12,185 nt of DNA from Verrucomicrobiota bacterium (GCA_003641465.1 QNAJ01000021.1:1-12185); one strand, 5' to 3'. Shown: positions 1 to 7,655, numbered from the stretch's first letter. Numbers and translations: made by a program. Notes: generated from the letters alone by a model not told the origin.

Positions 1-2240
1 GCTTTCGGGTGGCGGTTGCCGAATTCGTTTCCACGGAGGAAGGCACCGGAATCGTTCATATCGCACCCGGCTTTGGTGAGGATGACTACCAGCTTGGGAA
101 GGAGCTGGGGCTTCCCGTGGTCTGTCCGGTTGACGATGAAGGCCGTTTTACCGCCGAGGTGCAGGATTGGATGGGGGTGGCGGTTAAAGAGGCCGACCGA
201 GCGATTATTGAGCAGCTTCGACGTGAGGGAATGCTGTTGCGCAGTCAGACCGTACGGCACAGTTATCCCCACTGCTGGCGCTGCGACACACCGCTGATCT
301 ACCGGGCGGTGACGACCTGGTTTGTACGGGTCGAGCGCATCAAGCAGCGCCTTATCAGGGCAAACCGGAAGGTACACTGGGTGCCGGCACATCTGAAGGA
401 GGGCAGATTCGGCAAGTGGCTGGAGAATGCCCGTGATTGGGCCATATCCCGCAACCGGTACTGGGGCACACCACTACCCATATGGATGAGCAGCGACGGA
501 AAAGAGGTCGTGTGCATCGGCTCTGTGAAGGAGCTTGAACAGCTTTCGGGACGGCAGATCAGCGACCTGCATAAGCATTTTGTGGACGATATCACAATTC
601 CGTCGCAATCGGGAAAGGGCGTGCTCCGACGGATTCCGGAAGTACTTGACTGCTGGTTTGAAAGCGGCGCGATGCCCTATGCGCAGTCGCATTATCCCTT
701 TGAGAACCGGGAACGCTTCGAGCGAAACTTTCCTGCTGATTTCATAGCGGAGGGATTGGATCAGACCCGTGGCTGGTTCTATACACTGATGGTGCTTTCA
801 ACGGCCCTGTTCGACCAGCCAGCCTTCCTGAACGTGATTGTCAACGGACTGGTGCTGGCAGAGGACGGGCGGAAGATGAGTAAGCGCCTGAAGAATTACC
901 CTGATCCCCAGTATATTCTGAATACTTATGGTGCCGATGCCCTTCGGCTTTACATGGTCAACTCCCCCGTCGTACGTGCTGAAGATCTGTGTTTTTCCGA
1001 GCGGGGGGTAAAGGAAACCTTGCGGAAATATCTTCTACCCTGGTGGAACGCCTACGTTTTTCTTGTTACCTACGCCCGTCTCGATGGCTGGCAGCCTGCC
1101 GGAGACGTGCACGGATCGAGATTTTCGATGCTCGACAGGTGGATCTTGAGCCGGTTGCAGCGGCTGGTTGAAGAGGTACGTCGCGCAATGGACGCCTATG
1201 AGCTGCAGGGGGCGGTTAAGCCACTCGCCGAGTTCATAGACGAGCTGACCAACTGGTATATCCGTCGCAGTCGCCGCAGATTCTGGAAGAGTCAGGACGA
1301 TGATGATAAGCGCGCCGCATACGAGACCCTGTATCGCGTGCTGCTTGATCTGGCACGGGTCGCCGCTCCCTTTGTTCCATTTGTCACCGAGGCAATGTAC
1401 CGGAATCTCCGCTCGGCAGAGATGCCTGAATCGGTACATCTCTGCAATTTTCCGGATCCGGATATGTCTCTGAGAGACCGGGAACTTGAAGAGAGCATGG
1501 CAGTGGTCCTCGAGGTCATCAAGGCCGGCCGGTTGCTGCGTAGCCAGCACAATATCCGAATACGGCAGCCGCTGCGGGCTGTGTACATTGCCGCTCCAGA
1601 AGACGTCATGCAACGGTTACGGGACATGCCCAGCAACCTCATCGCTGAGGAACTCAACGTGCGAGAGGTGGTGCTGTCGTCCGACGTGGGAAGCCTGGCT
1701 TCGTTGAGCTGCAAGCCCCAGTTCAGCCGGATCGGCCCGCGGTATGGTCCGGCGACCGGACGGGTGGCAGATCTGATCCGGTCACTTTCTCAGCACCAGA
1801 TAATGGCACTGTCCCAAGGTGAAAGTGTTGAGGTACAGGATAGGGAACTCGGCAGTGTAAGGCTGACGCCTGATGACGTGGTCGTGCACGTGGTTCCGGT
1901 ACGAAACGATCTCGCGTTGGTTTCTAGCGGATCGATCGCTGTAGCTCTGGATCTGAATATTACTGAAGAGCTTGAATTGGAGGGAATTGCGCGAGATTTT
2001 GTCAATCGAGTTCAGCGTCTTCGCAAGGAGCTCGGTTTGGCGGTCAGCGACCGGATTCGAATGAGTGTGCAGGGGTCCGAAAGGCTCTTGCGGGCTCTGC
2101 GCGACAACGCCGGGTATGTGATGGCGGAGACGTTGTGTGTGTCCTGGGAATTAGGCAAAGAGATTAGGGACGCCACAGCCGTTGAGATACAGGGAGAGGA
2201 GGTGCGGATCGCAATAGAAGCGGTGCGGTCCCGGTGTTGA
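1..2240 (+). CDS. ileS: Isoleucyl-tRNA synthetase, type 2 (eukaryote-like), 5'-truncated by the window
   Basis: Class Ia synthetase that charges tRNA-Ile with isoleucine in the cytoplasm. The reading frame is open from base 3, so the GTG at 9 is not the true start; about 745 residues of an expected roughly 1000-1050 are present, and the HIGH motif lies upstream. Visible in order, numbered from the GTG codon: the end of the CP1 editing domain (GTGIVHIAPGFGEDDY, 12-27), a HCWRCDTPLIYRA segment (88-100), the WAISRNRYWGTPLPIW block (144-159), DCWFESGAMPYA (214-225), and the catalytic KMSKR loop (289-293, bases 873-887). The anticodon-binding helical domain follows, then a C-terminal domain with the LNITEELELEGIARDFVNR pattern. 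KMSKR followed by LKNYPDP, DCWFESGAMP, and the lack of a C-terminal Zn finger are typical of type 2 enzymes rather than E. coli type 1 (KMSKS). A 82-nt gap separates it from the dksA-like gene. Confidence 0.96.
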   Translation, partial: FRVAVAEFVSTEEGTGIVHIAPGFGEDDYQLGKELGLPVVCPVDDEGRFTAEVQDWMGVAVKEADRAIIEQLRREGMLLRSQTVRHSYPHCWRCDTPLIYRAVTTWFVRVERIKQRLIRANRKVHWVPAHLKEGRFGKWLENARDWAISRNRYWGTPLPIWMSSDGKEVVCIGSVKELEQLSGRQISDLHKHFVDDITIPSQSGKGVLRRIPEVLDCWFESGAMPYAQSHYPFENRERFERNFPADFIAEGLDQTRGWFYTLMVLSTALFDQPAFLNVIVNGLVLAEDGRKMSKRLKNYPDPQYILNTYGADALRLYMVNSPVVRAEDLCFSERGVKETLRKYLLPWWNAYVFLVTYARLDGWQPAGDVHGSRFSMLDRWILSRLQRLVEEVRRAMDAYELQGAVKPLAEFIDELTNWYIRRSRRRFWKSQDDDDKRAAYETLYRVLLDLARVAAPFVPFVTEAMYRNLRSAEMPESVHLCNFPDPDMSLRDRELEESMAVVLEVIKAGRLLRSQHNIRIRQPLRAVYIAAPEDVMQRLRDMPSNLIAEELNVREVVLSSDVGSLASLSCKPQFSRIGPRYGPATGRVADLIRSLSQHQIMALSQGESVEVQDRELGSVRLTPDDVVVHVVPVRNDLALVSSGSIAVALDLNITEELELEGIARDFVNRVQRLRKELGLAVSDRIRMSVQGSERLLRALRDNAGYVMAETLCVSWELGKEIRDATAVEIQGEEVRIAIEAVRSRC

Positions 2241-2322
2241 CTTCACAGGGCTGATGGCCTAGAGTGCTTCGCCTTCAGTAACAGAGCGGCTTTTGCAGAA
2301 GCAAGAAAGGGACGCGAGGAAA

Positions 2323-3024
2323 ATGAGGTCGGCACGGAAATCAAGCAAGAGAACGTCAACCAAAAAAGCAGCCAAGGCGTCGGCGGCCGGGAAAAAGGCC
2401 AAGAAGAAATCCGCTAGTCAGCGGACGGGTGGCACTGTATCGCGTACCCGAGGGGCGAGGAAATCAGCTGCGAAGTCTGCGCAGCGTGGAGCAGCGACAG
2501 GACGGTCCCAAGGCCGGAAAGCCGAGTCGGCGGTGGCCGAAGTCCGATCGGTCATCCGGAAGACTTTCGCGAGGCGTGCACCCAGCAAACCGCTGACCGT
2601 GAAAGAGAAGAAAGCGCTGAAAAAGGCTTTGATGGATTTGCGGGACAGGATAATCGGGGAGATACAATTTCTCTCGTCTGACAATCTCAGCCGATCGCAG
2701 CGCGATGCTACGGGAGATCTGTCCGGGTATGGCCTGCACATGGCGGACCAGGGGACGGATAACTTTGATCGCGAATTTGCATTGAACCTGATGAGCAATG
2801 ATCAGGATATTCTGTACGAAATTGACGAGGCCTTAGCCCGCCTGGAGGCGGGTACATACGGCAAGTGCGAGAAATGCGGCAAGTACATAGATAAAGGAAG
2901 ACTGGAGGCTCTGCCTTTTGCTCGTCTTTGCATCGGGTGCAAGAGCGAGGAAGAACGCCAGCTTGGTCGGGCACGACTGGCCGGCGGAGGAGCGGTGCCG
3001 TTCCGCCGCCGTGACCTCGATTAA
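2323..3024 (+). CDS. DksA/TraR-family C4 zinc-finger protein with histone H1-like basic tail
   Basis: Predicted 233-aa regulator of the DksA/TraR/YteA family, whose members bind in the RNA polymerase secondary channel. Residues 1 to about 90 form a low-complexity tail of Lys, Ala, Ser and Arg resembling bacterial histone H1-like proteins and likely to bind nucleic acid. Residues 92-118 look like the coiled-coil arm, followed by GLHMADQGTDNFDREFAL (137-154), then the helix leading to the zinc finger C182-x2-C185-x17-C203-x2-C206. The strict DxxDxA tip of E. coli DksA is not seen; this is the GTDNFDRE variant, so ppGpp synergy cannot be assumed. The ATG at 2323 is chosen because GAGG lies 3 nt upstream (spacing short) and a GAAAGG lies further up; a TTG at 2293 would add 10 residues. 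It sits between ileS and lspA. The family call is firm; the tail's function is inferred. Confidence 0.9.
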   Translation: MRSARKSSKRTSTKKAAKASAAGKKAKKKSASQRTGGTVSRTRGARKSAAKSAQRGAATGRSQGRKAESAVAEVRSVIRKTFARRAPSKPLTVKEKKALKKALMDLRDRIIGEIQFLSSDNLSRSQRDATGDLSGYGLHMADQGTDNFDREFALNLMSNDQDILYEIDEALARLEAGTYGKCEKCGKYIDKGRLEALPFARLCIGCKSEEERQLGRARLAGGGAVPFRRRDLD

Positions 3025-3054
3025 GCATGTCATTGTGCGAGCCGATCGGTCCTG

Positions 3055-3080
3055 CCCGGAAGGTGACCGGGTTATTATTG
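3055..3080 (+). terminator. Weak hairpin plus T-rich tract between the dksA-like gene and lspA
   Basis: CCCGG (3055-3059) can pair with CCGGG (3067-3071) around a 7-nt loop, followed by TTATTATTG. This has the outline of an intrinsic terminator, but the stem is only 5 bp and the tract is interrupted by A residues. It could be an attenuator, a transcript end for the dksA-like gene, or chance. Nothing else is visible in the 69-nt gap. Confidence 0.25.
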
Positions 3081-3093
3081 ATCCCCGTATCGG

Positions 3094-3630
3094 ATGAGAA
3101 GGCTGTTCCTACGACTGGCGCCCGCTGACCGCGCAATGCGCGCAGGAATATCTGCGGCAAGTATAATTGTATTGGATCAGGTCACAAAATATCTGACGCG
3201 CCGCTACATCCCTTTCAACGAACGAATCACTGTGATTCCCAATTTTCTGGATCTCACATATGTTCGCAATACCGGTGCAGCCTGGGGAATCATGGGAGGA
3301 TGGAATGGAATTCTGGCACTTTTTTCGCTGGCCATAATTGCAGTGATATTCATGTATCGTCACCATCTTGTCCGTGAGGTGGGCGCTGGCGTGGTGGGCG
3401 CAGTCGGCGGAGGAATCATAGGGAATCTCTTGGACCGGCTACGGCTGGGCTGGGTGACGGACATGATAGACATTCACCTTTTCCGGCATCACTGGCCGGC
3501 GTTCAATATCGCCGACGCGGCTATCTGCATAGGTGTACTCGTATACGTAATCCGAAGTGCGCGCCTGGTCTCAGGGCATAGAAGAGTGTCCGACGAGGCA
3601 TCGCCTGATGCGGCCAACGTCAGCGGATAG
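3094..3630 (+). CDS. lspA: Lipoprotein signal peptidase (signal peptidase II)
   Basis: Inner-membrane aspartyl protease that removes the signal peptide from diacylglyceryl-modified prolipoproteins. The 178-aa product is close to the usual 150-170 aa. Conserved blocks are all present: LDQVTK (27-32, Asp28), the VRNTGAAWG box (57-65), GNLLDR (110-115) and FNIAD (137-141). By alignment with the B. subtilis enzyme the catalytic pair is Asp114 and Asp141, supported by Asn111, Asn138 and Ala140. Hydrophobic segments lie at about 16-28, 71-88, 96-112 and 139-153, as expected for four membrane helices. An in-frame TGA at 3079 makes the ATG at 3094 the first possible start; no good Shine-Dalgarno precedes it, and the ATG at 3136 (Met15) is a fallback. 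Its last 23 nt overlap miaA, which suggests translational coupling. Confidence 0.96.
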   Translation: MRRLFLRLAPADRAMRAGISAASIIVLDQVTKYLTRRYIPFNERITVIPNFLDLTYVRNTGAAWGIMGGWNGILALFSLAIIAVIFMYRHHLVREVGAGVVGAVGGGIIGNLLDRLRLGWVTDMIDIHLFRHHWPAFNIADAAICIGVLVYVIRSARLVSGHRRVSDEASPDAANVSG

Positions 3631-4561
3631 GTTTCACGCTCTGGTACTGGTGGGCCCAACTGCCATCGGGAAGAGTCTTGTTGCCCATCGTATCGCACAG
3701 CTCAAGGACATGGATATTCTTTCGGCCGACTCGATGGCGGTATACCGGGGCATGGATGTGGGCACCGACAAGCCGACTCCTGTAATGAGACGCGAGGTGC
3801 GGTATTTCGGGATCGACCTGGTAGAACCGGTTGAGCACTTCAGCGTGGGGCGTTTCTACGACTATTGCCGGGAGCTTATAGTTCGTGGCGTAGTCCGTTC
3901 CGGCAGACTGCTGGTGGTGGGGGGCAGCGGGTTATATGTCAAGGCTCTCACGAACGGGATTGATCCGAGTCCAGCGACCCCGGAAAACATACGTAGAGAG
4001 GTGCAGCAGATTTTCCGCAACGGGGGGATTCCTGCGCTGCTTGCGGAACTGCAACAGCGCGCGCCGGAAAAGTTATCCGAGGTAGGCGACCTGAGAAACC
4101 CGCGCAGGCTGATGCGGGCGGTGGAGTTGGCCCGGCTCAATGCAGCTACCCCGACATCCTGGCGGCAGAGGACCGACGCGCCACTGGTACTTGGTTTGAA
4201 ATGCGACCGGCACCTGATGTATAAGTGCATAGAAGAGCGGGTTGACCGAATGCTGCAAGGCGGGCTGATAAACGAAGTCGCAGCGTTGAAGCAGCGGTAT
4301 GGGACCTTGTCAGACACCGCCCGGCAGGCGATAGGCTACAATGAAGTCTGGCAGTATCTGGAAGGGAGATTGACCTGGGACCAAGTGCGAGATCGCATGA
4401 TTCGGAGGACACGTGAGCTGGCCAAGCGACAGATGACGTGGTTCCGCCACCAGGAACGTGTGCGGTGGGTGGAGATTGAAAGAGAAGAGATAGAATCCGC
4501 TGTGGAACGAATTCTGGCGGTATGGCAGGAGCATGAAGAAGAGACGTATCTCGCTATTTAA
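3608..4561 (+). CDS. miaA: tRNA dimethylallyltransferase MiaA
   Basis: Transfers the dimethylallyl group from DMAPP to N6 of A37 in tRNAs that read UNN codons, stabilising codon-anticodon pairing. The 317-aa length is normal. Seen: P-loop GPTAIGKS (16-23), SADSMAVYRGMDVGTDKP (39-56) with the conserved Asp41, GRFYDYCRE (81-89), VVGGSGLYVKAL (103-114), RNPRRLMRAVELAR (163-176), AIGYNEVWQYLEG (241-253) and the C-terminal TRELAKRQMTWFRHQ (268-282). The ATG at 3608 is chosen because GAGG at 3595-3598 lies 9 nt upstream and the protein then starts just before the P-loop strand; a GTG at 3557 would add 17 residues without family resemblance. It overlaps lspA by 23 nt and hflX by 29 nt. miaA next to hflX is a well-known arrangement (also in E. 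coli). Confidence 0.96.
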   Translation: MRPTSADRFHALVLVGPTAIGKSLVAHRIAQLKDMDILSADSMAVYRGMDVGTDKPTPVMRREVRYFGIDLVEPVEHFSVGRFYDYCRELIVRGVVRSGRLLVVGGSGLYVKALTNGIDPSPATPENIRREVQQIFRNGGIPALLAELQQRAPEKLSEVGDLRNPRRLMRAVELARLNAATPTSWRQRTDAPLVLGLKCDRHLMYKCIEERVDRMLQGGLINEVAALKQRYGTLSDTARQAIGYNEVWQYLEGRLTWDQVRDRMIRRTRELAKRQMTWFRHQERVRWVEIEREEIESAVERILAVWQEHEEETYLAI

Positions 4562-5834
4562 TGCTCAACCTGCAGAAGATGCTTTACTTGTTGCAGTGCA
4601 GACGCCGGGGCTGAGTCAGCACGCCGTGTCCGATTGTCTGAGTGAATTGTCACGGCTGGTGGAAACGTCAGGGGGGCGTGTGGTGGGAACGGTGGTCTAT
4701 CGATTGGAGCGGCCCGACCCGGCCTTTTTCATCACCCGGGGAAAAGCTCAGGATCTGGCGAGTAAGGTGCAGGATTGCGCAGCCCGAACGGTGCTATTTG
4801 ATGACGATCTTTCCCCGGCACAGACCCGCAATCTGGAACGCCTGACCGGCGTTCGTGTAATCGATCGTACCCAGGTTATACTTGATATTTTTGCCATGCA
4901 TGCTCATACGAAGGCAGGACGCCTGCAGGTTGGCTTGGCGCAGCTTGAATATCTGCTGCCCCGATTGAGGCGAATGTGGACCCACCTTGAGCGGCAAAGA
5001 GGTGGAATCGGGGTCCGCGGGGGACCGGGAGAACAACAGATTGAGGTGGATCGTCGCCGGATCAAGGTGAGGATTTCACAACTGAAAAAGGAGTTGCGAC
5101 AAGTAGAAAGACACCGTGATCAACTGCGGAAGCATCGCCGGCGGCATGGATGGATTCTCGTCTGCCTGGTGGGGTATACGAATGCCGGCAAGTCCACTTT
5201 GCTAAATACTCTGACAGGTGCCTCCGTTATGGTGAACGACAAACTTTTTGCCACTCTGGATCCGGTCACCCGGCGTTTGAAACTCCCTGGGAACCTGCAG
5301 GTTCTGATTACCGACACTGTAGGATTCATCCGCAAGCTGCCCCATCAGCTGGTGGAGGCCTTCCATGCTACCCTCGAAGAGGTTCTGGAGGCGGATTTGT
5401 TGCTTCATGTGGTGGATGCGTCGCATTACGAGGCCGAGGCACAGGTTGAGGCCGTAAATGAAGTCCTCCGCGAGCTGGGCGCCGACACGCGGCCGGTAAT
5501 CGGTGTATTGAACAAGGTGGACCGGGAAGGCGCACTGCAACGGGCACGACGCCTGTGCAAACTGTTCGAGCGGGCAGTGCCGGTATCAGCGCTTACCGGG
5601 CAAGGTGTAAACGACCTGCTGGTGGAGATCTCAGACGAACTTCGATACCAGCAGGTCAGAGTAAGCGTCCGGATTCCGTCTCACCGGGGCGATCTCATAA
5701 CGCTGGCCCGATCATCGGGACACGTGCTTGCCGAGCACTACGATGATGGGTATGTGAAGCTGACTGCCAATGTGCCAGCAGATATTGCCGGCCGATTACG
5801 GAAGGCGGAAGCAGGCGCGGGGGAAGAACGGTGA
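4533..5834 (+). CDS. hflX: Ribosome-associated GTPase HflX
   Basis: GTPase that binds the large ribosomal subunit and, in characterised bacteria, splits stalled or stressed ribosomes. The 433-aa product has the N-terminal HflX domain (about 17-125, with the GKAQDL stretch near 70), the linker with YLLPRLRRMW (140-149) and the glycine-rich GGIGVRGGPGE (157-167), a charged coiled-coil (about 171-205), and a Ras-like G domain: G1 GYTNAGKS (214-221), G2 Thr241 in LFATLDP, G3 DTVGF (261-265), G4 NKVD (327-330), G5 SALTG (352-356). A C-terminal domain follows to residue 433. The ATG at 4533 is the only sensible start: an in-frame TAG lies at 4491 and the next start would delete part of the domain. 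The purine-rich GCAGGAG before it is too close for an ideal Shine-Dalgarno, so coupling to miaA translation (29-nt overlap) is likely. Confidence 0.96.
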   Translation: MKKRRISLFNAQPAEDALLVAVQTPGLSQHAVSDCLSELSRLVETSGGRVVGTVVYRLERPDPAFFITRGKAQDLASKVQDCAARTVLFDDDLSPAQTRNLERLTGVRVIDRTQVILDIFAMHAHTKAGRLQVGLAQLEYLLPRLRRMWTHLERQRGGIGVRGGPGEQQIEVDRRRIKVRISQLKKELRQVERHRDQLRKHRRRHGWILVCLVGYTNAGKSTLLNTLTGASVMVNDKLFATLDPVTRRLKLPGNLQVLITDTVGFIRKLPHQLVEAFHATLEEVLEADLLLHVVDASHYEAEAQVEAVNEVLRELGADTRPVIGVLNKVDREGALQRARRLCKLFERAVPVSALTGQGVNDLLVEISDELRYQQVRVSVRIPSHRGDLITLARSSGHVLAEHYDDGYVKLTANVPADIAGRLRKAEAGAGEER

Positions 5835-6610
5835 GCGATAAAAGTGAAGGACGTGGTCCCATCAGCCCGACGGTGGTTTACGGGAGAGATGTGTCCCGGA
5901 TGCCGGTTCGCGACCTGCCGGGCAGCATGCGGCCGCGTGAGATGCTGGAGCGTTTCGGCGCCGAGAAGATTCCGACGGAGGCTCTCTTAGCGGTTATCCT
6001 GCGCTCCGGAGTCCGTGGGGCCAATGTACTGAAGCTGGCGCGGGATCTTCTGGGCAGATACGGATCACTTATGGAGATGTCCCGTGTTTCCGAGGGCGAT
6101 TTGGCCCGATTCCCTGGTATCGGGCCTGTGAAAGCACAGGTACTCAAAGCCGCGTTAGAACTCGGCCGCCGGATGGCAGCCGAAAGCGCCGGTAGTGTAG
6201 GGGATAGCATACGTTCCGCTGCGGACGCCGCCGCTGTTTTGCGTCCAGTCCTGATATCCAAGGAAACGGAAACTTTTGTAGTCCTGCTTTTGGATACCCG
6301 CAACCGCCTGAAGAGGCCACCGGTGGAGGTTACCCGCGGAATCCTGGACGCCAGTCTGATACATCCTCGCGAGGTTTTCCGGGAGGCTGTGCGCAATTCG
6401 GCGTCCGCAGTCATTCTGGGACACAATCATCCATCCGGCGACTGCCGTCCGTCTGCGGAGGACGTGCGTATCACCCGGGAATTGGTCAGCGCCGGGCAAG
6501 TGGTACAGATCCGGGTTCTCGACCACATCATTATCGGGCGGGCGGGAGCCGGAGGCAGCAGTGATTTCGCTAGTCTGCGGGAATTGGGTGTGGTTGAGTT
6601 TTCCGATTGA
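5831..6610 (+). CDS. radC: RadC/JAMM-domain protein (DUF2466 family)
   Basis: RadC-family protein of 259 aa. The name comes from an old and later withdrawn link to DNA repair; biochemical function remains unclear. Seen: the N-terminal UPF0758-type region with RPREMLERFG (34-43) and a helix-hairpin-helix-like FPGIGPVKAQ (94-103), then the JAB/MPN domain (about 130-255) with a complete JAMM zinc motif, H198-x-H200-x7-S208-x2-D211 in LGHNHPSGD, consistent with a metal-dependent hydrolase fold. The GTG start at 5831 overlaps the hflX stop in a GTGA arrangement, and GGGGAAG just upstream can act as ribosome binding site. Location between hflX and lpxA offers no specific functional clue. The family call is firm; the molecular role is not. 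Confidence 0.93.
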   Translation: MSDKSEGRGPISPTVVYGRDVSRMPVRDLPGSMRPREMLERFGAEKIPTEALLAVILRSGVRGANVLKLARDLLGRYGSLMEMSRVSEGDLARFPGIGPVKAQVLKAALELGRRMAAESAGSVGDSIRSAADAAAVLRPVLISKETETFVVLLLDTRNRLKRPPVEVTRGILDASLIHPREVFREAVRNSASAVILGHNHPSGDCRPSAEDVRITRELVSAGQVVQIRVLDHIIIGRAGAGGSSDFASLRELGVVEFSD

Positions 6611-6624
6611 TATGGAAATATAGC

Positions 6625-7443
6625 GTGAGCACCAGTATCCATCCCACAGCGATAGTGAGTCCGGATGCGGAACTCGGCGACGGGGTAGAAGTCGGGCCCT
6701 ATGCGGTTATTGAAAAGGACGTATCGGTCGGGTCAGGAACCCGGCTGCACTCCCATGTGGTAGTCAAGAGGTATACCCGCATCGGTTCAGGGTGTGAGAT
6801 TCATACCGGTGTCATTATCGGAGATGTCCCTCAGGATCGCAATTTCGAGCCGTGCCGCAGCTGGGTAGTTATCGGGGACGGCAGCATTCTGCGTGAGTGC
6901 GTGACAATTCACAGGGGGACTACGGAGGAGAGTTGTACTCGGGTAGGGAAGAACTGTTTCCTGATGGCGTTCTCTCATGTAGCACATGACTGCGTTCTGG
7001 GCGATAATGTGATACTGGCGAATGGAGCACTTGTTGCCGGACACGTACAGATCGGCGATGGCGCCTTCATCAGCGGCAACTGCCTGCTTCATCAGTTTGT
7101 CAGAATAGGCAGGCTGGCAATGTTGGGTGGTGGTGCGGGGGTGAGTAAGGATGTGCCTCCTTTCTGTTTGGTGGCGCCACTGTGCGTCAACAGAGTGGCG
7201 GGGCTGAATATGGTCGGCCTCCGGCGGGCCGGGGTGTCTGTGCGGTCGCGGATCGCTCTTGAACATGCATTCCGCAGGATTTTCTGCAGCGGACGGAACC
7301 TGCGGAGTGCTGCGTCCGAATTTGTCGACCGCGACGACGAAGATGCCCTGGTTCGTGAGCTGGCTGCATTTGTGCTGGAAAGTAAGCGGGGAGTCTGTCG
7401 CTTCGCAGGCGCAGAGGAGATGGTAGAAAAATCGGGATTGTGA
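6625..7443 (+). CDS. lpxA: UDP-N-acetylglucosamine acyltransferase LpxA
   Basis: First enzyme of lipid A synthesis: moves an R-3-hydroxyacyl group from acyl-ACP to UDP-GlcNAc. The 272-aa product is a left-handed beta-helix of hexapeptide repeats (about 5-190) with a helical C-terminal domain. Seen: RECVTIHRGT (91-100), SHVAHDC (117-123), AGHV (138-141), HQF (156-158) and DVPP (176-179). By alignment with E. coli LpxA, His121 is the catalytic His125, with His118, His140 and His156 equal to 122, 144 and 160. Gly169 matches the ruler residue Gly173 of E. coli, which suggests a long (C14-like) acyl chain. The GTG at 6625 gives the usual start just before SIHPTA; a TTG at 6607, overlapping the radC stop, is the alternative. 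No lpxB, lpxD or fabZ is adjacent, unlike proteobacterial clusters. It indicates an LPS-type outer membrane. Confidence 0.95.
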   Translation: MSTSIHPTAIVSPDAELGDGVEVGPYAVIEKDVSVGSGTRLHSHVVVKRYTRIGSGCEIHTGVIIGDVPQDRNFEPCRSWVVIGDGSILRECVTIHRGTTEESCTRVGKNCFLMAFSHVAHDCVLGDNVILANGALVAGHVQIGDGAFISGNCLLHQFVRIGRLAMLGGGAGVSKDVPPFCLVAPLCVNRVAGLNMVGLRRAGVSVRSRIALEHAFRRIFCSGRNLRSAASEFVDRDDEDALVRELAAFVLESKRGVCRFAGAEEMVEKSGL

Positions 7444-7454
7444 TATCCCACCGA

Positions 7455-7483
7455 TTGAACCAGCGGGCGGGATGGTGTAGAGT
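7455..7483 (+). promoter_or_regulatory. Candidate sigma-70 promoter for the riboflavin transcript
   Basis: TTGAAC (7455-7460) and TAGAGT (7478-7483) are separated by exactly 17 nt; each matches the consensus hexamer at four of six positions. Transcription would start near 7490, just before the riboswitch at 7498, which is the expected position. It lies 12 nt after the lpxA stop. No terminator is seen between lpxA and this site, so read-through from upstream is also possible. Confidence 0.45.
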
Positions 7484-7497
7484 ATCGGCCGAAATTT

Positions 7498-7651
7498 CTG
7501 GATCTTCGGGACGAGGTGATCCCGGCGAGGTTCCGGGAGACTCCTCACCGGCGGTGGAAGCCCGCGAACCCCGATCTGATCGGGGCCGATGCGGTAGCCC
7601 CTGGCGGGGTACCCGCAGCCGACCGTATAGTCGGGATGGGAGAGGATCCGG
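7498..7651 (+). ncRNA. FMN riboswitch (RFN element)
   Basis: FMN-sensing aptamer in the leader of the riboflavin genes. Conserved cores seen: CTTCGGG (7504-7510), ACCGGCGGT (7547-7555), AGCCCGCGA (7559-7567), GCCGAC (7618-7623) and GTCGGGATGGGAGAGGAT (7630-7647). Pairings: P1 GGATC (7500-7504) with GATCC (7645-7649); P2 CGGG (7507-7510) with CCCG (7561-7564); P3 GAGG (7513-7516) with CCTC (7543-7546); P4 CCCCGAT (7569-7575) with ATCGGGG (7579-7585); P5 GCGG (7591-7594) with CCGC (7613-7616), topped by CCCC/GGGG (7598-7601/7606-7609); P6 GAC (7621-7623) with GTC (7630-7632). The P3 arm carries an extra hairpin (7520-7538). FMN binding stabilises P1 and lowers expression in known cases. No terminator with a U-run follows before ribBA, so translational control is the likely mode. 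Confidence 0.96.
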
Positions 7652-7655
7652 CGTG
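7639..7655 (+). promoter_or_regulatory. Shine-Dalgarno-like stretch inside the aptamer 3' end, before an in-frame GTG
   Basis: GGAGAGGA (7639-7646) is part of the conserved aptamer 3' strand and runs into P1. It stands 6 nt before a GTG (7653-7655) that is in frame with ribBA. If used, FMN-stabilised P1 would directly hide part of the ribosome binding site. The ATG pair at 7704/7707 has no comparable purine-rich site. The conserved aptamer purines may explain this by chance. Confidence 0.4.

Noticed and set aside
1035..1613. Antisense open frame of 192 codons inside ileS
   Set aside because: It lies fully opposite well-conserved IleS sequence, shows no recognisable domain, and has no ribosome site; a shadow of the real gene.
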